Source: Helicobacteraceae bacterium (GTDB lineage: Bacteria > Campylobacterota > Campylobacteria > Campylobacterales > Helicobacteraceae). From it: DNA of 8,282 nucleotides. The stretch spans positions 1 through 8,282 of the forward strand of contig JARHYY010000124.1 in NCBI GenBank assembly GCA_029258405.1. Reading direction: 5' to 3'. The translations under genes and the position numbers were made by a program. Of the stretch, positions 1 through 6,482 are shown in pieces; the stretch's first letter is position 1; each line of letters opens with the position of its first letter. The notes under the pieces are model-generated. The model saw only the letters and a list, made by a program, of their open reading frames with translations, ran no database searches and had not been told where the DNA came from.

Positions 1-241
1 CATTTTTATCTACACGAGCTATATCTCTTGCTAATACCTTTAAATGCTCTTGCAATTCATCAATCATTGTTATAGATATGCTTGTAACAGCGGAATTTAA
101 AGTTTGTTTCTGTATGCCCTCATAGAGACTTTTTACATCTTGAGAAGTTTTGATGAAATTAAATGCACTGATAGCAATTATAACAATGAGAAATATTATT
201 ATAGAGCTAAAGGTAAGCTTGCTACTTAGAGAACTCAACAT
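1..241 (-). CDS. Methyl-accepting chemotaxis protein, N-terminal part (truncated by window edge)
   Basis: Reading the minus strand from an ATG at 241 gives 80 codons open to the window edge. The start is supported by AAGGGG at 247-252, five bases upstream. The product opens with a short charged stretch (S-S-K-L-T-F), a strong membrane segment at about residues 12-29 (SSIIIFLIVIIAISAF), and then a polar helix containing YEGIQKQTLNSAVTSISIT and ELQEHLKVLARDIARVD. An N-terminal membrane helix followed by this type of helix is typical of chemoreceptors with a periplasmic Cache-type sensor domain. The signalling domain would lie outside the window and cannot be seen, so a Cache sensor histidine kinase or cyclase is not excluded. 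The gene is transcribed away from the rest of the window and has its own upstream region with an unusual repeat. Confidence 0.72.
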   Translation of the reverse strand, partial: MLSSLSSKLTFSSIIIFLIVIIAISAFNFIKTSQDVKSLYEGIQKQTLNSAVTSISITMIDELQEHLKVLARDIARVDKN

Positions 242-290
242 AAATACCCCTTAAAATTTCAAATTATGATTTTTTATTATTGCATAAAAT

Positions 291-306
291 ATTATAAATT
301 ATTATA
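291..306 (-). promoter_or_regulatory. Candidate -10 boxes of the chemoreceptor promoter
   Basis: The minus strand has two perfect TATAAT boxes, at 301-306 and 291-296, about 50-60 bases upstream of the chemoreceptor ATG. No good -35 box is seen; the -35 area of either box falls in or right beside the alternating TA tract. Vegetative promoters in Helicobacter and Campylobacter often have a weak -35 and rely on AT-rich upstream DNA, so this is plausible. In such AT-rich DNA, however, TATAAT can also occur by chance. Confidence 0.4.
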
Positions 307-314
307 AAAAGTTA

Positions 315-358
<44 letters not shown>

Positions 359-488
359 AATGAAACAAATATGCTATTCATTCAAGTCTATTAAATTTAT
401 TATTAATGAATCTGGAGAAAGGCTAAAAAATATTTGTTATAATTTTATTGAGTTATACATTTTTTGATAGTTCAAAGATTTTTTAAAA

Positions 489-1235
489 TTAATAAATGCG
501 ATAATGAATAAGAAAAATAATTTTCAAACGATGTTGAGGATAGGGATAATCCTTATATGATATATTAATAGTATGCAAACTATTTTTATCTAAAATTTGA
601 TAACCAGAAGATGAAACAAGCTTTAAATCACTAATATTTCCATTGGGGTGCAAATAAAATTCTATGCGATTTACACCCTCTAATCTTAACCTACCTGCTT
701 CATAGGGGTATTTTAAATTTCTTTGTGTAATCTCATAAATAAGCCGATAATTTTCATCAAGATATTTTTTATCTTCTTCACTCAAAGAATAAAAATCTGT
801 ACCATAAAGTTTTTTAAGTTCGCTTTCAAGTTCTTGATTCATAAGGCTATAAAATGAAGGCAAAGAAGGCGAATGAGCATTTAATGTACCTGAATGCTCT
901 TGCTTTTTGGGTGCAATAATTTCTTTTTGCTGTTTTTGTTGGGTTTTAGGGGGTGTTTGCTTTTTTGGTTTGGTTTCTTGTATGCTTGGGGTAGGATCTT
1001 TGGGTATTTCTGATAAAGGTTGCTCTTGGGCAGATAAAGTCGAATCAGTAGATAAAGTCGAATCAAAAGATGAAAGAGGTGCTGGGCTTTCTTTTTCTTT
1101 AATATTTAAACTGCCTAAAGAAATTTTTTCAATCGGCTCTATTTTGTCTGCATAAAAAAATAAAAAATATATAATAGATGCAATAATTGCATGTATGAAT
1201 ACAGAAAGTAAAAGGGCTTTAACCTGACGATTCAT
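489..1235 (-). CDS. TonB-like energy-transducer protein
   Basis: This 248-residue protein has the TonB layout. A membrane helix near residues 7-28 carries the S-x3-H pattern (SVFIH) that in E. coli TonB interacts with ExbB/ExbD. A long Pro/Lys/Gln-rich linker (about residues 50-118, with KPKKQTPPK) would span the periplasm. The C-terminal TonB fold includes YPYEAGRLRLEGVNRIEF, HPNGNISDLKLVSSSG and ILDKNSL (about residues 175-220). TonB proteins transmit the proton-motive force to outer-membrane receptors; no exbB, exbD or receptor gene is in the window, so the partner is unknown. I chose the ATG at 1235; a GTG lies directly before it at 1238. The AGGAG at 1238-1242 is only two bases from the ATG, unusually close, and the first 17 bases overlap the end of fliO, which suggests translational coupling. 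The linker contains an 18-bp tandem repeat. Confidence 0.8.
   Translation of the reverse strand: MNRQVKALLLSVFIHAIIASIIYFLFFYADKIEPIEKISLGSLNIKEKESPAPLSSFDSTLSTDSTLSAQEQPLSEIPKDPTPSIQETKPKKQTPPKTQQKQQKEIIAPKKQEHSGTLNAHSPSLPSFYSLMNQELESELKKLYGTDFYSLSEEDKKYLDENYRLIYEITQRNLKYPYEAGRLRLEGVNRIEFYLHPNGNISDLKLVSSSGYQILDKNSLHTINISYKDYPYPQHRLKIIFLIHYRIY
1032..1065. repeat. 18-bp direct tandem repeat within the tonB-like linker
   Basis: The 16-base unit AGATAAAGTCGAATCA occurs at 1032-1047 and again at 1050-1065, a period of exactly 18 bases (six codons). It encodes two near-identical DSTLS blocks in the periplasmic linker. Gain or loss of a unit would keep the reading frame and only change linker length. 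Confidence 0.8.
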
Positions 1236-1578
1236 CACTCCTACTTTGCTTTTTTAGATATTCAGAAAAATCCATTTGATTTGAATGGATAGGCAATTTA
1301 TCTATTAGGGAGGAATGGTTTGTTCCTAATATAATTAAATAGCGATTACCTTCGCATTCAATCAATAACAAACGGTTTTTTACATCTAAAACCCTTTGGG
1401 CAATAATTTTAATATCATCTGTTTTATTTTTTTGTAAAAAATTAAAATTATTTGCACCGCCCATTATCTTTTGTCGCCATAAGAACAAGCTAGCAATAAT
1501 AACAACCATGCAAGCAAGTAAAATAAAATATTCTACCCCACCCATAAAGCTCGTAAATTGCACTTGATTTTCTTGCAC
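1219..1578 (-). CDS. fliO: FliO-like flagellar export-apparatus protein
   Basis: The 119-residue product has one membrane helix at about residues 15-34 (VEYFILLACMVVIIASLFLW), followed by positive charges (RQK) that point to a cytoplasmic C-terminus. It then has a compact beta-rich stretch at residues 55-95 (IKIIAQRVLDVKNRLLLIE and NRYLIILG), which is the conserved FliO pattern. FliO helps assemble the FliP-FliQ-FliR core of the flagellar type III export gate in the inner membrane. The gene lies two genes after fliN, as expected. The start is a GTG at 1578 with AAAGG six bases upstream; an ATG two bases further upstream is out of frame and closes after about 15 codons. The preceding gene is in the same frame and ends only 12 bases earlier, so this may be the membrane/cytoplasmic half of a longer ancestral FliO. 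The family call rests on pattern and context, since FliO sequences diverge strongly. Confidence 0.68.
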   Translation of the reverse strand: MQENQVQFTSFMGGVEYFILLACMVVIIASLFLWRQKIMGGANNFNFLQKNKTDDIKIIAQRVLDVKNRLLLIECEGNRYLIILGTNHSSLIDKLPIHSNQMDFSEYLKKQSRSDESSG

Positions 1579-1590
1579 ATAACACCTTTA

Positions 1591-2022
1591 TTATTCTGTA
1601 GGGCTTAAACTTTTAAGCCCCTCTTTGATTCTATCAACTGGTTTATTAGGCTTAGTAGTAACCCTAAAACGCAAACCATAGCCATCAACAATTTTTGAAG
1701 CTTGAATGTTTATTGGCTCTTTATTGAGCAATATTATATACACATCATTACCAAGTTGAGTAATTTGTATTGCTTCAATTCCAAGAGCTTTGATGCTTTT
1801 TGTTTCCTCTTGTTGTATTGCTGTATTTTTGAGAATAATAGTTTCATAGCCTTCTTTTGTTTCTTGTTGAATATCTTCTACATAAGGAGCATCAAAGGCA
1901 AGCATAATATCCACGCGTTCTGGAGGACGGCTATACACCTCTATATTCCTGACATTTATGCCTTGCACTTCATTTGCATAGAGCAGTGAAAACATAAACA
2001 GCAAAGCATATAAAAATCGCAC
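1591..2022 (-). CDS. Small exported protein, AMIN-like, possible periplasmic half of FliO
   Basis: The 143-residue product begins with a signal peptide (MRFLYALLFMFSLLYA, probable cleavage before NEV). The rest is mainly beta-strand-like, with PERVDIMLAFDAPYVEDI, YETIILKNTAI, DVYIILLNK and DGYGLRFRVTT. This spacing recalls the AMIN fold of periplasmic proteins, but the match is weak. It sits exactly between fliN and fliO: its GTG start immediately follows the fliN TAA, and it ends in tandem TAA TAA 12 bases before the fliO start, in the same frame. I recall only one gene (HP0583, regarded as fliO) at this spot in H. pylori, said to have an added periplasmic domain. If so, this gene would be that domain encoded separately. 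The GTG start is supported by the Arg after Met and by GAGAG about nine bases upstream. Confidence 0.62.
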   Translation of the reverse strand: MRFLYALLFMFSLLYANEVQGINVRNIEVYSRPPERVDIMLAFDAPYVEDIQQETKEGYETIILKNTAIQQEETKSIKALGIEAIQITQLGNDVYIILLNKEPINIQASKIVDGYGLRFRVTTKPNKPVDRIKEGLKSLSPTE

Positions 2023-2385
2023 TTAAATTTTCTCTCTTACCAAGTAATAGATAATAGCATTAGAATCAAGAATTTCATTGATACGAATAGCAAGATTTTT
2101 TTCATATACCATTACCTCTCCCTTGCCAATAATCCTTCCATCAACAAAGGTTTCAACACTCTCTCCAGCAGGCTTTTGTAGATCAATGATAGAACCTTTT
2201 TCAAACTTGAGAATCTCTGCTAATGTTACCCTTGTTGCTCCTAGCTCTGCTGTAAAAACAACCTCCATATCTAATAGCCCCGTATATTTCTGCATTACTC
2301 CATCAAGATACTTAGAAAGCTCAAGCTGATATAACGCTGTGGCATCAAGCTTTACTTCTTTGCGTGCTAATTTTTCTTTTTCCAT
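2023..2385 (-). CDS. fliN: Flagellar motor switch protein FliN
   Basis: The 120-residue product matches the usual length and layout of FliN: a charged N-terminal tail (MEKEKLARKEVKL), a linker helix (LYQLELSKYLDGVMQKY), then a SpoA-type domain at about residues 36-118. That domain carries LLDMEVVFTAELGATRVTL, LKFEKGSIIDLQKPAGE, VDGRIIGKGEVMVY and NLAIRINEIL, which are characteristic of FliN. FliN forms the lower part of the cytoplasmic C-ring, contributes to rotation switching and docks the export ATPase complex. The ATG at 2385 has AGGAG about 12 bases upstream, rather far. The stop TAA is directly followed by the GTG of the next gene, in the same frame, which points to coupled translation. 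An 84-base gap to nth upstream holds a promoter candidate. Confidence 0.93.
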   Translation of the reverse strand: MEKEKLARKEVKLDATALYQLELSKYLDGVMQKYTGLLDMEVVFTAELGATRVTLAEILKFEKGSIIDLQKPAGESVETFVDGRIIGKGEVMVYEKNLAIRINEILDSNAIIYYLVREKI

Positions 2386-2434
2386 AATAACTATTAACTC
2401 CTCTCACCGCTACAAACTCACTATTATATACCTA

Positions 2435-2463
2435 ATTGTATCAATAAAATCGTTTATACTCAA
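2435..2463 (-). promoter_or_regulatory. Candidate sigma-70-type promoter for fliN
   Basis: In the nth-fliN gap the minus strand has TTGAGT (2458-2463), a 17-base spacer and TACAAT (2435-2440), a good vegetative match at ideal spacing. A second perfect TATAAT lies just downstream at 2423-2428. Transcription would begin about 40 bases before the fliN ATG. I see no sigma-54 (GG-N10-GC) or sigma-28 pattern here, so this flagellar block is probably read by the housekeeping sigma factor. Confidence 0.5.
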
Positions 2464-2469
2464 GATATA

Positions 2470-3114
2470 TCAAGTGGGTTTAAAATTATTTTTTGTTTTG
2501 CAATACATTTTCAAAAAACATAAATCACATAAAGGCTTTTGTGCCTTGCAAATATATCGCCCAAAAAGCACCATTGCTTGATGAAGTGTAGCGAGATTAT
2601 CTTGAAAAATATGCGTTAAATCTTTTTCTGTTGCATGTGGGGTTAATGAAGCACTTAAACCTAAACGATGAGATGTACGGAATACATGAGTATCTACTGC
2701 AATATAATTAGCCTGTTGATACTCAATCAATACAACATTAGCTGTTTTTTGCCCTACACCACAAAGTGTCATGAGTAAATCTCGCTCTAAAGGTATCTTG
2801 CCACCAAATCGCTCCATAACATCTTTTGCCATAGTGATAATATTCTTTGATTTATTATTATAAAAAGAACAGCTCGCTAGCAATGCTCTCACATCATCTA
2901 AATGTGCATTAGCTAGTGTTTGTATGTCTGGAAACTTCTTAAATAAGGCAGGTGTGATAAGATTCACGCGTTTATCCGTGCATTGTGCAGAGAGCATTAC
3001 AGCAATAAGCAGTTCATAGAGATTGTTAAATTGTAATTCTGTTCTTGCATTAGCATATTTTTCCAAAAAAAGCTTTTTAATTTCTTGTATCTCGTTTTTG
3101 CTTGCCTTTTTCAT
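2470..3114 (-). CDS. nth: Endonuclease III (DNA glycosylase/AP lyase)
   Basis: The 214-residue protein is full length for Nth, which excises oxidised pyrimidines and nicks the resulting abasic site in base-excision repair. The helix-hairpin-helix motif is LCGVGQKTANVVL with catalytic Lys at residue 123, and the catalytic Asp is in VDTHVFR at residue 141 (E. coli K120 and D138). The C-terminal [4Fe-4S] cluster motif is intact: Cys189-x6-Cys196-x2-Cys199-x5-Cys205. The N-terminal LLIAVMLSAQCTDKRVN is also a family signature. The ATG start overlaps the stop of the upstream membrane-protein gene by four bases (ATGA), so the two are probably translationally coupled. Nothing looks broken. Confidence 0.97.
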   Translation of the reverse strand: MKKASKNEIQEIKKLFLEKYANARTELQFNNLYELLIAVMLSAQCTDKRVNLITPALFKKFPDIQTLANAHLDDVRALLASCSFYNNKSKNIITMAKDVMERFGGKIPLERDLLMTLCGVGQKTANVVLIEYQQANYIAVDTHVFRTSHRLGLSASLTPHATEKDLTHIFQDNLATLHQAMVLFGRYICKAQKPLCDLCFLKMYCKTKNNFKPT

Positions 3115-4097
3115 TTGCTGCCTTTATATGAACGATTATATATAATAGAATGTATCAAGGAAGTAGCGATAATGATAATTCCAACACTTCCTACAACTAT
3201 TTCAGGGATATGGTAAAAAATCTGCACAAACATAAGTACCGCAAGAAATAAAATGGCATATCTTGCTCCATGTTCTAAATAAATAAACTCTGAAAGAACT
3301 TTCTTTTCTACAAAATAAATTGTTAAAGAACGAACATAAAATGCCCCAATAGCCAAACCAATCATGATAATAAACACATTATTACTTAAGGCAAATGCTC
3401 CAATAACACCATCAAGAGAAAAACTTGCATCAAGAATTTCTAAATACAAAAAACCTATAAAGCCACTTTTAGCACCACCTTTTGCCAAGGCAGAATCAAT
3501 GCTCCTTATCAATGCGTATAATGCTAAACCAATAAAATAAGAAATGCCTATGGCAATATCTTGAGAAATAGCAAGCAGAATAATACCTGCAACAGATGCT
3601 ACAAAAAGCTCCACAAAATTAACTTTGCTCATTCTTTGAACAAAAACATTTTGCTCTAAAGATGAGATCCATACAACTTCTCTATGTGCATCAAAGAAAA
3701 ATTCTAAAAATACCATCAATAAAAATGCACCCCCAAAAGCATAAATTTTACCCATAACATCATGAAGCAATAAGGCATAAGCTGATGAATCATTTAAAGC
3801 AAGTTGGGCGATCTCTATAAAACCTGAAGAACTTGCCACAGCTACAATAATGATAGGCAAAATAAATCGCACACCAAATACAGCTATAGGGATTCCATAT
3901 ACAATAAACCTATGCTTCCATTGCTCGCTCATTTCATTTAAAACTTTTGCGTTAATAACTGCATTATCAAAAGAAATAGAAACTTCTAATAATGCAAGCA
4001 AAAGCACGATATACGCTGCACCAACCCCTCCAAGAAATAAAAAAGTAATAAAAATTCCTACTGCTGCAAAAAATGTAGAAAAAACAAAATATTTCAT
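3111..4097 (-). CDS. DUF475/TerC-superfamily integral membrane protein
   Basis: The 328-residue protein is very hydrophobic, with roughly eight or nine membrane helices. It has two related acidic motifs inside membrane segments: LLEVSISFDNAVIN (Glu38, Asp44, Asn45) and LEILDASFSLDGVIGA (Glu220, Asp223, Asp229). This internal duplication with paired E...D motifs is the hallmark of the TerC superfamily, and the length and the sequence FDNAVINAKVL fit the DUF475 branch. TerC relatives have been linked to tellurite resistance and to manganese export; which ion this branch moves is unknown to me. AAGGA lies six bases before the ATG and overlaps the preceding gene's stop region (nine-base gap), and the gene's own stop overlaps nth, placing it firmly in an operon with the phosphatase and nth. 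Confidence 0.82.
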   Translation of the reverse strand: MKYFVFSTFFAAVGIFITFLFLGGVGAAYIVLLLALLEVSISFDNAVINAKVLNEMSEQWKHRFIVYGIPIAVFGVRFILPIIIVAVASSSGFIEIAQLALNDSSAYALLLHDVMGKIYAFGGAFLLMVFLEFFFDAHREVVWISSLEQNVFVQRMSKVNFVELFVASVAGIILLAISQDIAIGISYFIGLALYALIRSIDSALAKGGAKSGFIGFLYLEILDASFSLDGVIGAFALSNNVFIIMIGLAIGAFYVRSLTIYFVEKKVLSEFIYLEHGARYAILFLAVLMFVQIFYHIPEIVVGSVGIIIIATSLIHSIIYNRSYKGSK

Positions 4098-4106
4098 TCA
4101 ATATCC

Positions 4107-4910
4107 TTATTGTAACATATCCATACAATACTCTATGGATAATGGGATTCTCTCATGCTCTTTAATATCTACAATTTCCTTATAGCCCGCATCTAGGGCT
4201 GCTTGCAAAGCCTTTATCCTACCAAAACCCACCTGCTCAACAGAATGAGCATCACTACCTATGGTGATAGGAATGCCTAAAGAATGAGCTATCTTAAGAA
4301 TATCCATGCTTGGATACATTTCTGCTATTGGTTTTCTAAGCCCAGCTGTATTAATCTCTAGCACCATATCTGCCATTTTAATGCACTCTAAAGTTTCATA
4401 AATAGCTTCATTGAGCATGGAACTTGGTGGATAGTTAAATATCTTAAGCAAGTCAAAATGCCCAACAATATCAAAAAGGCGACTTTTTGCCATGTGCTGA
4501 AGAGCTAAAAGATACTTTAACCAACATTCATTCATATCTTTTTTTGCATATTCTGCAATAAACTCTGGATTATCAAAACCCCAATGCCCCAAAAAATGAA
4601 CAGAACCAATAAGATAATCTACTTTTGCATCAATAACCCTATTATCTATATAGCCCTCTAAAAAATCTACCTCAAATCCTGAGCGTATTTCACATATTCC
4701 CTCATATCTCTTTTGCATTTCTTCAATATCTTTTAAATAATCTTTCAGCTCATCAAAACCCATGCGAAATTTCATATCATATTCCATAGGGGCATGGCAT
4801 GAAAATCCATATACAGTAACACCTTGGAATAGAGCTCTATCAACATATTCATGCATATTCCCTGTAGCATGATTACAACGCAATGTATGGTTATGCAAGT
4901 CTATACACAT
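4107..4910 (-). CDS. PHP-family histidinol-phosphatase-like phosphatase
   Basis: The 267-residue protein holds a complete PHP-domain metal site: His6 and His8 in DLHNHT, His14 in RCNHATG, His39 in FSCHAP, Glu80 in GFEVDF, His105 in GSVHFLG, His151 in VGHFDL, and Asp220/His222 in GSDAHS. This is the set of nine ligands that bind three metals in HisK/HisJ-type histidinol phosphatases. The length and GSVHFL motif match that family, which dephosphorylates L-histidinol phosphate in histidine synthesis. No his genes are in the window, so another phosphate-ester substrate is possible. The ATG at 4910 has AAAAGG about seven bases upstream and leaves the first motif intact. It is the first gene of the minus-strand run and diverges from trpE. 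Confidence 0.82.
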   Translation of the reverse strand: MCIDLHNHTLRCNHATGNMHEYVDRALFQGVTVYGFSCHAPMEYDMKFRMGFDELKDYLKDIEEMQKRYEGICEIRSGFEVDFLEGYIDNRVIDAKVDYLIGSVHFLGHWGFDNPEFIAEYAKKDMNECWLKYLLALQHMAKSRLFDIVGHFDLLKIFNYPPSSMLNEAIYETLECIKMADMVLEINTAGLRKPIAEMYPSMDILKIAHSLGIPITIGSDAHSVEQVGFGRIKALQAALDAGYKEIVDIKEHERIPLSIEYCMDMLQ

Positions 4911-4941
4911 TCAACAACCTTTTTATAAATCTCATTCTATA

Positions 4942-4970
4942 ATTATACTTAAAATATGAGGTATTGTACC
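4942..4970 (-). promoter_or_regulatory. Candidate promoter for the phosphatase-DUF475-nth operon
   Basis: The minus strand has a perfect TATAAT at 4942-4947, about 32 bases before the phosphatase ATG. Seventeen bases upstream is GGTACA (4965-4970), which matches only the second half of a -35 box. The -35 region overlaps a small inverted repeat, GGTA-TTG-TACC, at 4960-4970. Confidence 0.4.
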
Positions 4971-4989
4971 CATCAAGTAGTAAATATTA

Positions 4990-5008
4990 AGCTTTTATAA
5001 GCTACAAT
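4990..5008 (+). promoter_or_regulatory. Candidate trp promoter -10 box with overlapping inverted repeat
   Basis: TACAAT at 5003-5008 is the best -10 candidate for trpE, 38 bases before the ATG; no recognisable -35 box is present. A five-base-arm inverted repeat, AGCTT-TTAT-AAGCT (4990-5003), abuts and overlaps this box and could be an operator or simply chance. The leader has no Trp codons and no leader peptide, so classical ribosome-mediated trp attenuation is not supported. Confidence 0.33.
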
Positions 5009-5030
5009 CTGTTATTGTCTATTTTAACTA

Positions 5031-5036
5031 AAGGAG
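5031..5036 (+). promoter_or_regulatory. Ribosome binding site deciding the trpE start
   Basis: AAGGAG lies ten bases before the ATG at 5047 but only one base before an in-frame TTG at 5038. The spacing excludes the TTG as a normal start, so translation most likely begins at the ATG, giving 477 rather than 480 residues. Confidence 0.75.
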
Positions 5037-5046
5037 CTTGTATATA

Positions 5047-6480
5047 ATGCTACCACTATCTGAATTCCAACAAAATCCCACAACAAAAGGAAGCCTTATA
5101 TATGAGAAAATACCTGCCGACTTATTAACCCCTCTCTGTGTCCTTGAAAATTTTCAAGCAAAGGCACTCCTTGAATCTGCCCATATCCAAATGGGAAAAG
5201 GTCGCTATTCTCTCTTGGTATTAAATATCGCTTTCATGCTCATCAAGGATAAAGGACAATATATACTCATAGACTCCAAACAACAAAGGCATGATTTAGG
5301 GCAGCTCAACCCAACTTATCGCTATTTAGATTGGCTTTTGCTCCTTAAAGATCTTGCCCCAGAAACAGAGCTGCCATGCCCATTGCCCTTAGGAGGCATT
5401 GGTTACTTAGGTTTTGAGTTTTTTAGTGAAATAGAAGATATACAATTTAAGAATAAAAAACGAGTAGAACATTATGATTGTGCTTTTATTTTTGCACGCG
5501 ATATGATGGTTTTTGATCATCTCTATGATGAGGCATATATATTTTGTGTAAGCTATGGAACCGAAAGCTATAAGCCTTCAAAAGAGCATTTGCAACATCT
5601 CATACATGATATTCGTGCTATACAGCCCAAACAAACGCAGAAAAAAACCTATCCATCTACCCTTATTGATCATAATATTCCCTATCAAAACTTTGTTACA
5701 CATATTCAAGAAGAAATCTATAAAGGCAACCTTATGCAATGTGTTCCTTCTCGCTCTGTTGAAATACATACCAACCTGCCCCCTATGGAAGCTTATAGAA
5801 ACTTACGACATGAAAACCCAAGCCCATATATGTTTTATTGTGATTTTGGAGCGTTTATTATCATAGGTGCAAGCCCAGAGATAATGGTTAAAGTAGAAGA
5901 TTCTAATCTTATTTTGCGACCCATTGCTGGAAGCTGCAAAAGGGGCAGAAACTTAGCAGAAGATGAACTTCTTGAACAACAGCTACTTAATGATCCCAAA
6001 GAAAATGCTGAACACCTTATGTTAGTTGATTTAGGTAGAAATGACTTAGGAAAAGTAAGCAAAGCTGGGAGTGTCAAAGTCAAAGAATTTTGCACAATAG
6101 AGCGTTATGCACGAATTACACATATTGCTTCAGAGATTAACTCTACCATTGAAGATAATAAAAATATAAAAGATGTTATTTATGCCACCTTTCCAGCGGG
6201 TACAGTAAGCGGTGCGCCAAAAATTGCCGCCATTAAAACGATCGCTTCATTAGAGCCATATAGTCGTGGATTTTATGCGGGCTGTGTAGGATATATTGAT
6301 TCTAAAAACAATTTTAACAGCTGCATAACCATTCGTACCGCTCTTTATAAACAGGGGGTGTATTATCTCCAAGCAGGGAGTGGCATAGTATATGATTCAA
6401 ACCCTCAATCTGAATGGCTTGAAACAGAAAACAAAATGCAATCACTCTATAAAGCCATTATGCAAGAAGAAGGAAAATAA
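5047..6480 (+). CDS. trpE: Anthranilate synthase component I
   Basis: The 477-residue enzyme converts chorismate, with ammonia supplied by TrpG, to anthranilate, the first step of tryptophan synthesis. Near the N-terminus is LLES (residues 41-44) followed by RYS, the tryptophan feedback-binding motif. The C-terminal chorismate-binding domain has ASPEIMV, LRPIAGSCKRG, ENAEHLMLVDLGRNDLGKV, HIASEI, FPAGTVSGAPKIAAI, GFYAGCVGYID and CITIRTA. The Ala in PIAG favours TrpE over the aminodeoxychorismate synthase PabB, which normally has Lys there. The stretch SCKRG differs from the usual TRxRG. The stop codon is two bases before trpGD, so the two are co-transcribed and probably translated in equal amounts. 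Confidence 0.96.
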   Translation: MLPLSEFQQNPTTKGSLIYEKIPADLLTPLCVLENFQAKALLESAHIQMGKGRYSLLVLNIAFMLIKDKGQYILIDSKQQRHDLGQLNPTYRYLDWLLLLKDLAPETELPCPLPLGGIGYLGFEFFSEIEDIQFKNKKRVEHYDCAFIFARDMMVFDHLYDEAYIFCVSYGTESYKPSKEHLQHLIHDIRAIQPKQTQKKTYPSTLIDHNIPYQNFVTHIQEEIYKGNLMQCVPSRSVEIHTNLPPMEAYRNLRHENPSPYMFYCDFGAFIIIGASPEIMVKVEDSNLILRPIAGSCKRGRNLAEDELLEQQLLNDPKENAEHLMLVDLGRNDLGKVSKAGSVKVKEFCTIERYARITHIASEINSTIEDNKNIKDVIYATFPAGTVSGAPKIAAIKTIASLEPYSRGFYAGCVGYIDSKNNFNSCITIRTALYKQGVYYLQAGSGIVYDSNPQSEWLETENKMQSLYKAIMQEEGK

Positions 6481-6482
6481 TC

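Noticed and set aside
435..443. Perfect extended -10 (TG-T-TATAAT) on the plus strand, hinting at a small RNA antisense to the tonB-like gene
   Set aside because: There is no -35, no plus-strand gene and no convincing terminator downstream; such motifs are expected by chance in this AT-rich spacer.
463..486. TTTGA-TAGT-TCAAA followed by a T-run, resembling a plus-strand terminator
   Set aside because: The stem is only five mostly AT pairs and no plus-strand gene ends there; the T-run is on the wrong side for the minus-strand tonB transcript.
907..1155. Open plus-strand frame of 82 codons
   Set aside because: It is antisense to the low-complexity linker of the TonB-like gene and has no recognisable domain.
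1702..2581. Several open plus-strand frames (1702-1989, 2078-2329, 2339-2581)
   Set aside because: They mirror the exported protein, fliN and the end of nth, which have clear family motifs; the mirror proteins have none.
3850..4185. Plus-strand frame of 111 codons
   Set aside because: It is antisense to the start of the DUF475/TerC gene and the end of the phosphatase gene, with no motif.
5038..5040. TTG as the start of trpE
   Set aside because: It lies one base after AAGGAG, too close; the ATG at 5047 is ten bases away and fits much better.
4911..5046. Trp leader peptide or T-box upstream of trpE
   Set aside because: There are no Trp codons, no short leader frame and no room for a T-box structure.
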